Source: Algorimicrobium hallyeonense
GTDB lineage: Bacteria; Bacteroidota; Bacteroidia; Flavobacteriales; Flavobacteriaceae
Length of the DNA: 64,000 nucleotides
Reading direction: 5' to 3'
Assembly (NCBI RefSeq): GCF_042657385.1
Contig: NZ_JBHSLA010000001.1
Location: forward strand, 434,001 to 498,000
Each line of letters begins with the position of its first letter. The first letter of the stretch is position 1. Below the pieces are notes generated by a model. The model had not been told where the DNA came from. It made no database searches and saw only the letters and a program-made list of their open reading frames with translations. The position numbers and the translations under genes were made by a program. Shown piece by piece: positions 62,373 to 64,000 of the stretch.

Positions 62373-63446
62373 TTAGGAATTAGAATTCTTGAAATTTTCA
62401 AAAATGTTACGCAGGTCTTTTTTATACGGCAAGTGATCGGCTCGTCCCTTTTTAAAGATATCGTTGCTATTACCCTGTCCTTTACGCAAGGCTTTTTGCT
62501 CTTCGAAAGATAATTGAATAATTTCCTGACAGGTTGTAGAACAGCAGTTTTCCATTTTTTCCTTACAAGACTCACACTGAATAAAAAGTAAATGACACGC
62601 CTCATTGGCACAATTGGTGTGCAAATCAGCAGGCTCACCACATTGGTGACATTGTGCAATAACATCGTCTGAAATTCTTTCAGAACGACGCTCATCAAAT
62701 ACAAAATTCTTGCCTATAAATTTATTCTCTAATCCTTTTGCTTCCACTTGGCGCACATAATTAATGATACCACCTTCCAATTGATACACATTTTTAAACC
62801 CCTTATGTTTGTAATACGCACTCGCTTTTTCACAACGAATCCCACCTGTGCAATACATAACCAATTTTTTATCTTCTTTATGGTCTCGTAAATCCGCTTC
62901 AATAATATCTAAAGACTCCCGAAAGGTATCCACATCTGGTTTTACGGCATTTATAAAATGACCTATTTCACTTTCATAATGATTTCGCATATCTACCAAA
63001 ACCACGTTTGGATCGTCAATAAGTTGATTGAATTCTTCGGCTTCAACGTGAATGCCTTTATTGGTTACATCAAACGTATCATCGTTTAAACCATCGGCTA
63101 CAATTTTATCACGCACTTTCACTTTTAGTTTTAAGAATGAAAAATTATCGTGTTCAATAGCAATATTTAATCGCACATTTTCCAGAAATGATATGGTGTC
63201 CAAATGATTTTTAAACAGCGTGAAATTATCTGCTGGCACGGAAAGTTGAGCGTTTATGCCTTCATGAGCCACATATATACGTCCTAAAACGTCTAGGTTA
63301 TTCCAGTTTAGAAATAAGTGATCTCTAAATGCGTTTGGATTGTCAATTTTCGCGTATTTATAGAAAGAAATAGTCAAGCGTTCTTTTCCCGCTTGCTCAA
63401 TAAGTTCAGTTCTTTCTTTGGCGCTTAAGGTATTGTACAGTTGCAT
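62373..63446 (-). CDS. trhO: Oxygen-dependent tRNA uridine(34) hydroxylase TrhO
   Basis: 357 aa. An N-terminal acylphosphatase-like part (about 1-115, FYKYAKIDNPNAFRDHLF) leads to a rhodanese domain with VLVDMRNHYESEIGHF and the Cys pair in YCTGGIRCEKAS (C199, C205). A Cys-rich zinc tail follows (CHQCGEPADLHTNC to CCSTTCQE). The E. coli homologue YceA hydroxylates U34 of several tRNAs with O2. It is the first gene of the operon with U32, ferredoxin and radical SAM genes; the gap to the U32 gene is 6 bp. Confidence 0.93.
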   Translation of the reverse strand: MQLYNTLSAKERTELIEQAGKERLTISFYKYAKIDNPNAFRDHLFLNWNNLDVLGRIYVAHEGINAQLSVPADNFTLFKNHLDTISFLENVRLNIAIEHDNFSFLKLKVKVRDKIVADGLNDDTFDVTNKGIHVEAEEFNQLIDDPNVVLVDMRNHYESEIGHFINAVKPDVDTFRESLDIIEADLRDHKEDKKLVMYCTGGIRCEKASAYYKHKGFKNVYQLEGGIINYVRQVEAKGLENKFIGKNFVFDERRSERISDDVIAQCHQCGEPADLHTNCANEACHLLFIQCESCKEKMENCCSTTCQEIIQLSFEEQKALRKGQGNSNDIFKKGRADHLPYKKDLRNIFENFKNSNS

Positions 63447-63528
63447 GCTATACTAATGTTTAAGGTTAAAGAATATTTTAGCTGCAAATGTACTATTTTT
63501 TGTGCAAATCTGATTTTTCATCAAACAA

Positions 63529-63560
63529 AAAGCACTTTATAATGATTTATAAAGTGCTTT
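63529..63560. terminator. Strong intergenic hairpin
   Basis: A perfect 14-bp stem, AAAGCACTTTATAA/TTATAAAGTGCTTT, encloses a 4-nt loop. On the minus strand it is followed by TTTGTTTG, so it probably ends the short minus-strand transcript that starts near 63710, if that exists. Confidence 0.7.
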
Positions 63561-63616
63561 AAGTAGACTAACTCGTTATTACTATTTTTTTTAATTCAAA
63601 AAAATAACAATCCGAG

Positions 63617-63709
63617 CTAACCTCCATCGGCTTTGCAGCTTCCGTTTATAACTACGGTTACTGAAACGCCTAATTCTCCTATTAATAATATTTTTCTAAT
63701 AAATCTCAT
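63617..63709 (-). CDS. Possible 30-aa small protein
   Basis: ATG at 63709, stop at 63617-63619. The peptide has a basic start (MRFIRK), a hydrophobic middle (ILLIGELGVSVTVVI) and an end with one Cys (NGSCKADGG). A terminator-like hairpin lies 57 bp further on in the same direction. I do not recognise it; it could be chance. Confidence 0.3.
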   Translation of the reverse strand: MRFIRKILLIGELGVSVTVVINGSCKADGG

Positions 63710-63771
63710 AGCAAAAGTTTCCCAGCTTTATTAAGTAGATGCAAAAACAACAAAAAGGTTGCGTCATAAAA

Positions 63772-63801
63772 TTGTAAAGTGAAAAAAGAGTGGTATTTTA
63801 G
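63772..63801 (+). promoter_or_regulatory. Probable recA promoter
   Basis: TTG at 63772-63774, a 19-nt spacer, then TATTTTAG at 63794-63801 (one mismatch from TAnnTTTG). It lies 31 bp before the ATG and has the same geometry as the plsC promoter at 20891. No clear LexA-type box was found. Confidence 0.45.
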
Positions 63802-63831
63802 CAACACTTTTACAAGATAAAATATACAGAA

Positions 63832-64000
63832 ATGAGCAACGAAAAAGACGCAAAATTAAAAGCGCTACAACTTACTTTAGACAAACTAGATAAGGCTTAC
63901 GGCAAAGGAACGGTAATGAAAATGAGTGATCAAGCTGTTGTTGATGTCGACGCTATTCCTTCGGGGTCTTTAGGATTAGATATTGCACTAGGTGTTAATG
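63832..64000 (+). CDS. recA: Recombinase RecA (5' part only)
   Basis: The first 56 codons are in the window: SNEKDAKLKALQLTLDKLDK, then AYGKGTVMKMSD and IPSGSLGLDIALGVN. These match the start of RecA up to just before Walker A. RecA drives homologous recombination and the SOS response. The gene runs off the right edge of the window. Confidence 0.93.
   Translation, partial: MSNEKDAKLKALQLTLDKLDKAYGKGTVMKMSDQAVVDVDAIPSGSLGLDIALGVN

Larger units (their letters stand above)
63447..63831. other. Region between trhO and recA
   Basis: It holds a strong hairpin (63529-63560), a possible 30-codon reading frame on the minus strand (63617-63709) and the recA promoter (63772-63801). The trhO promoter must lie in the first 80 bp; I could not place its -7 element with confidence. 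Confidence 0.6.

Overview
The window is AT-rich chromosomal DNA of a member of Bacteroidota, most likely a marine-type Flavobacteriaceae. Supporting evidence: four secreted proteins with type IX secretion (T9SS) C-terminal sorting domains, the gliding lipoprotein GldH, a TonB receptor with a carboxypeptidase-like N-terminal extension, a fused HemC-HemD, weak or absent Shine-Dalgarno sites, and many copies of the Bacteroidota -7 element TAnnTTTG. No phage, plasmid, CRISPR array or rRNA was found. There is one tRNA gene (Asn-GTT).

Layout. 1-4.4 kb is accessory: the 5' part of a nitronate-monooxygenase-like gene, a broken aminoglycoside-phosphotransferase-like gene, a 'mobile mystery protein A/B' pair (HTH regulator plus Fic protein) behind two identical operators, an unrecognised 219-aa gene, and a CBS-domain gene. 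4.7-9 kb has tRNA-Asn, RseP, an M1 peptidase and an SCO1 protein. 9.1-19.4 kb is a metal-uptake region: feoA-feoB plus a tiny Cys-rich protein, a DtxR-type repressor, a TonB receptor and a TroABCD-like ABC importer. 19.5-25.8 kb holds a TerB/J-domain protein, bacilliredoxin, PlsC, acyl-ACP desaturase, HD hydrolase, enoyl-CoA hydratase and an NtrY-like kinase. 25.8-36.8 kb is the haem region: hemJ, MATE, hemH and an AraC regulator on the minus strand, diverging from hemA-hemCD-hemE-GNAT-hemF-ychJ-hemB. All steps from glutamyl-tRNA to protohaem are present except hemL and gltX. 36.8-41.6 kb is housekeeping (kinase, CNNM, MGMT, serine hydrolase, exonuclease). 41.7-50.3 kb contains two large T9SS metalloproteases and a fused oligopeptide ABC ATPase, with traces of a tandem duplication. 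50.7-58.2 kb has a lipoprotein/outer-membrane pair, CoA-transferase genes split by a four-helix-bundle gene, PBP1A, GldH and a RicT-like PSP1 protein. 58.4-64 kb has an M23 peptidase, a radical SAM / ferredoxin / U32 / TrhO tRNA-modification operon, and the start of recA.

How it works together. A 16-17-bp palindrome of the form TTTARA...TCTAAA occurs at feoA, between dtxR and the TonB receptor, and between araC and hemA. This suggests that one metal-dependent repressor, possibly the DtxR protein encoded here, links iron/manganese import with haem synthesis. A second signal, TGAT-N4-ATCA, sits at the same distance from -7-like elements upstream of the first gene and of the CBS-domain gene.

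The best candidates for something unusual are: (1) the mobile-mystery/Fic cassette with its duplicated operator and a possible third component; (2) the four-helix-bundle gene bounded exactly by inverted repeats inside the CoA-transferase operon; (3) the protease/ABC tandem duplication with a fossil ABC 5' end; (4) the shared metal box; (5) an ABC permease with no standard start codon for its conserved N-terminus.
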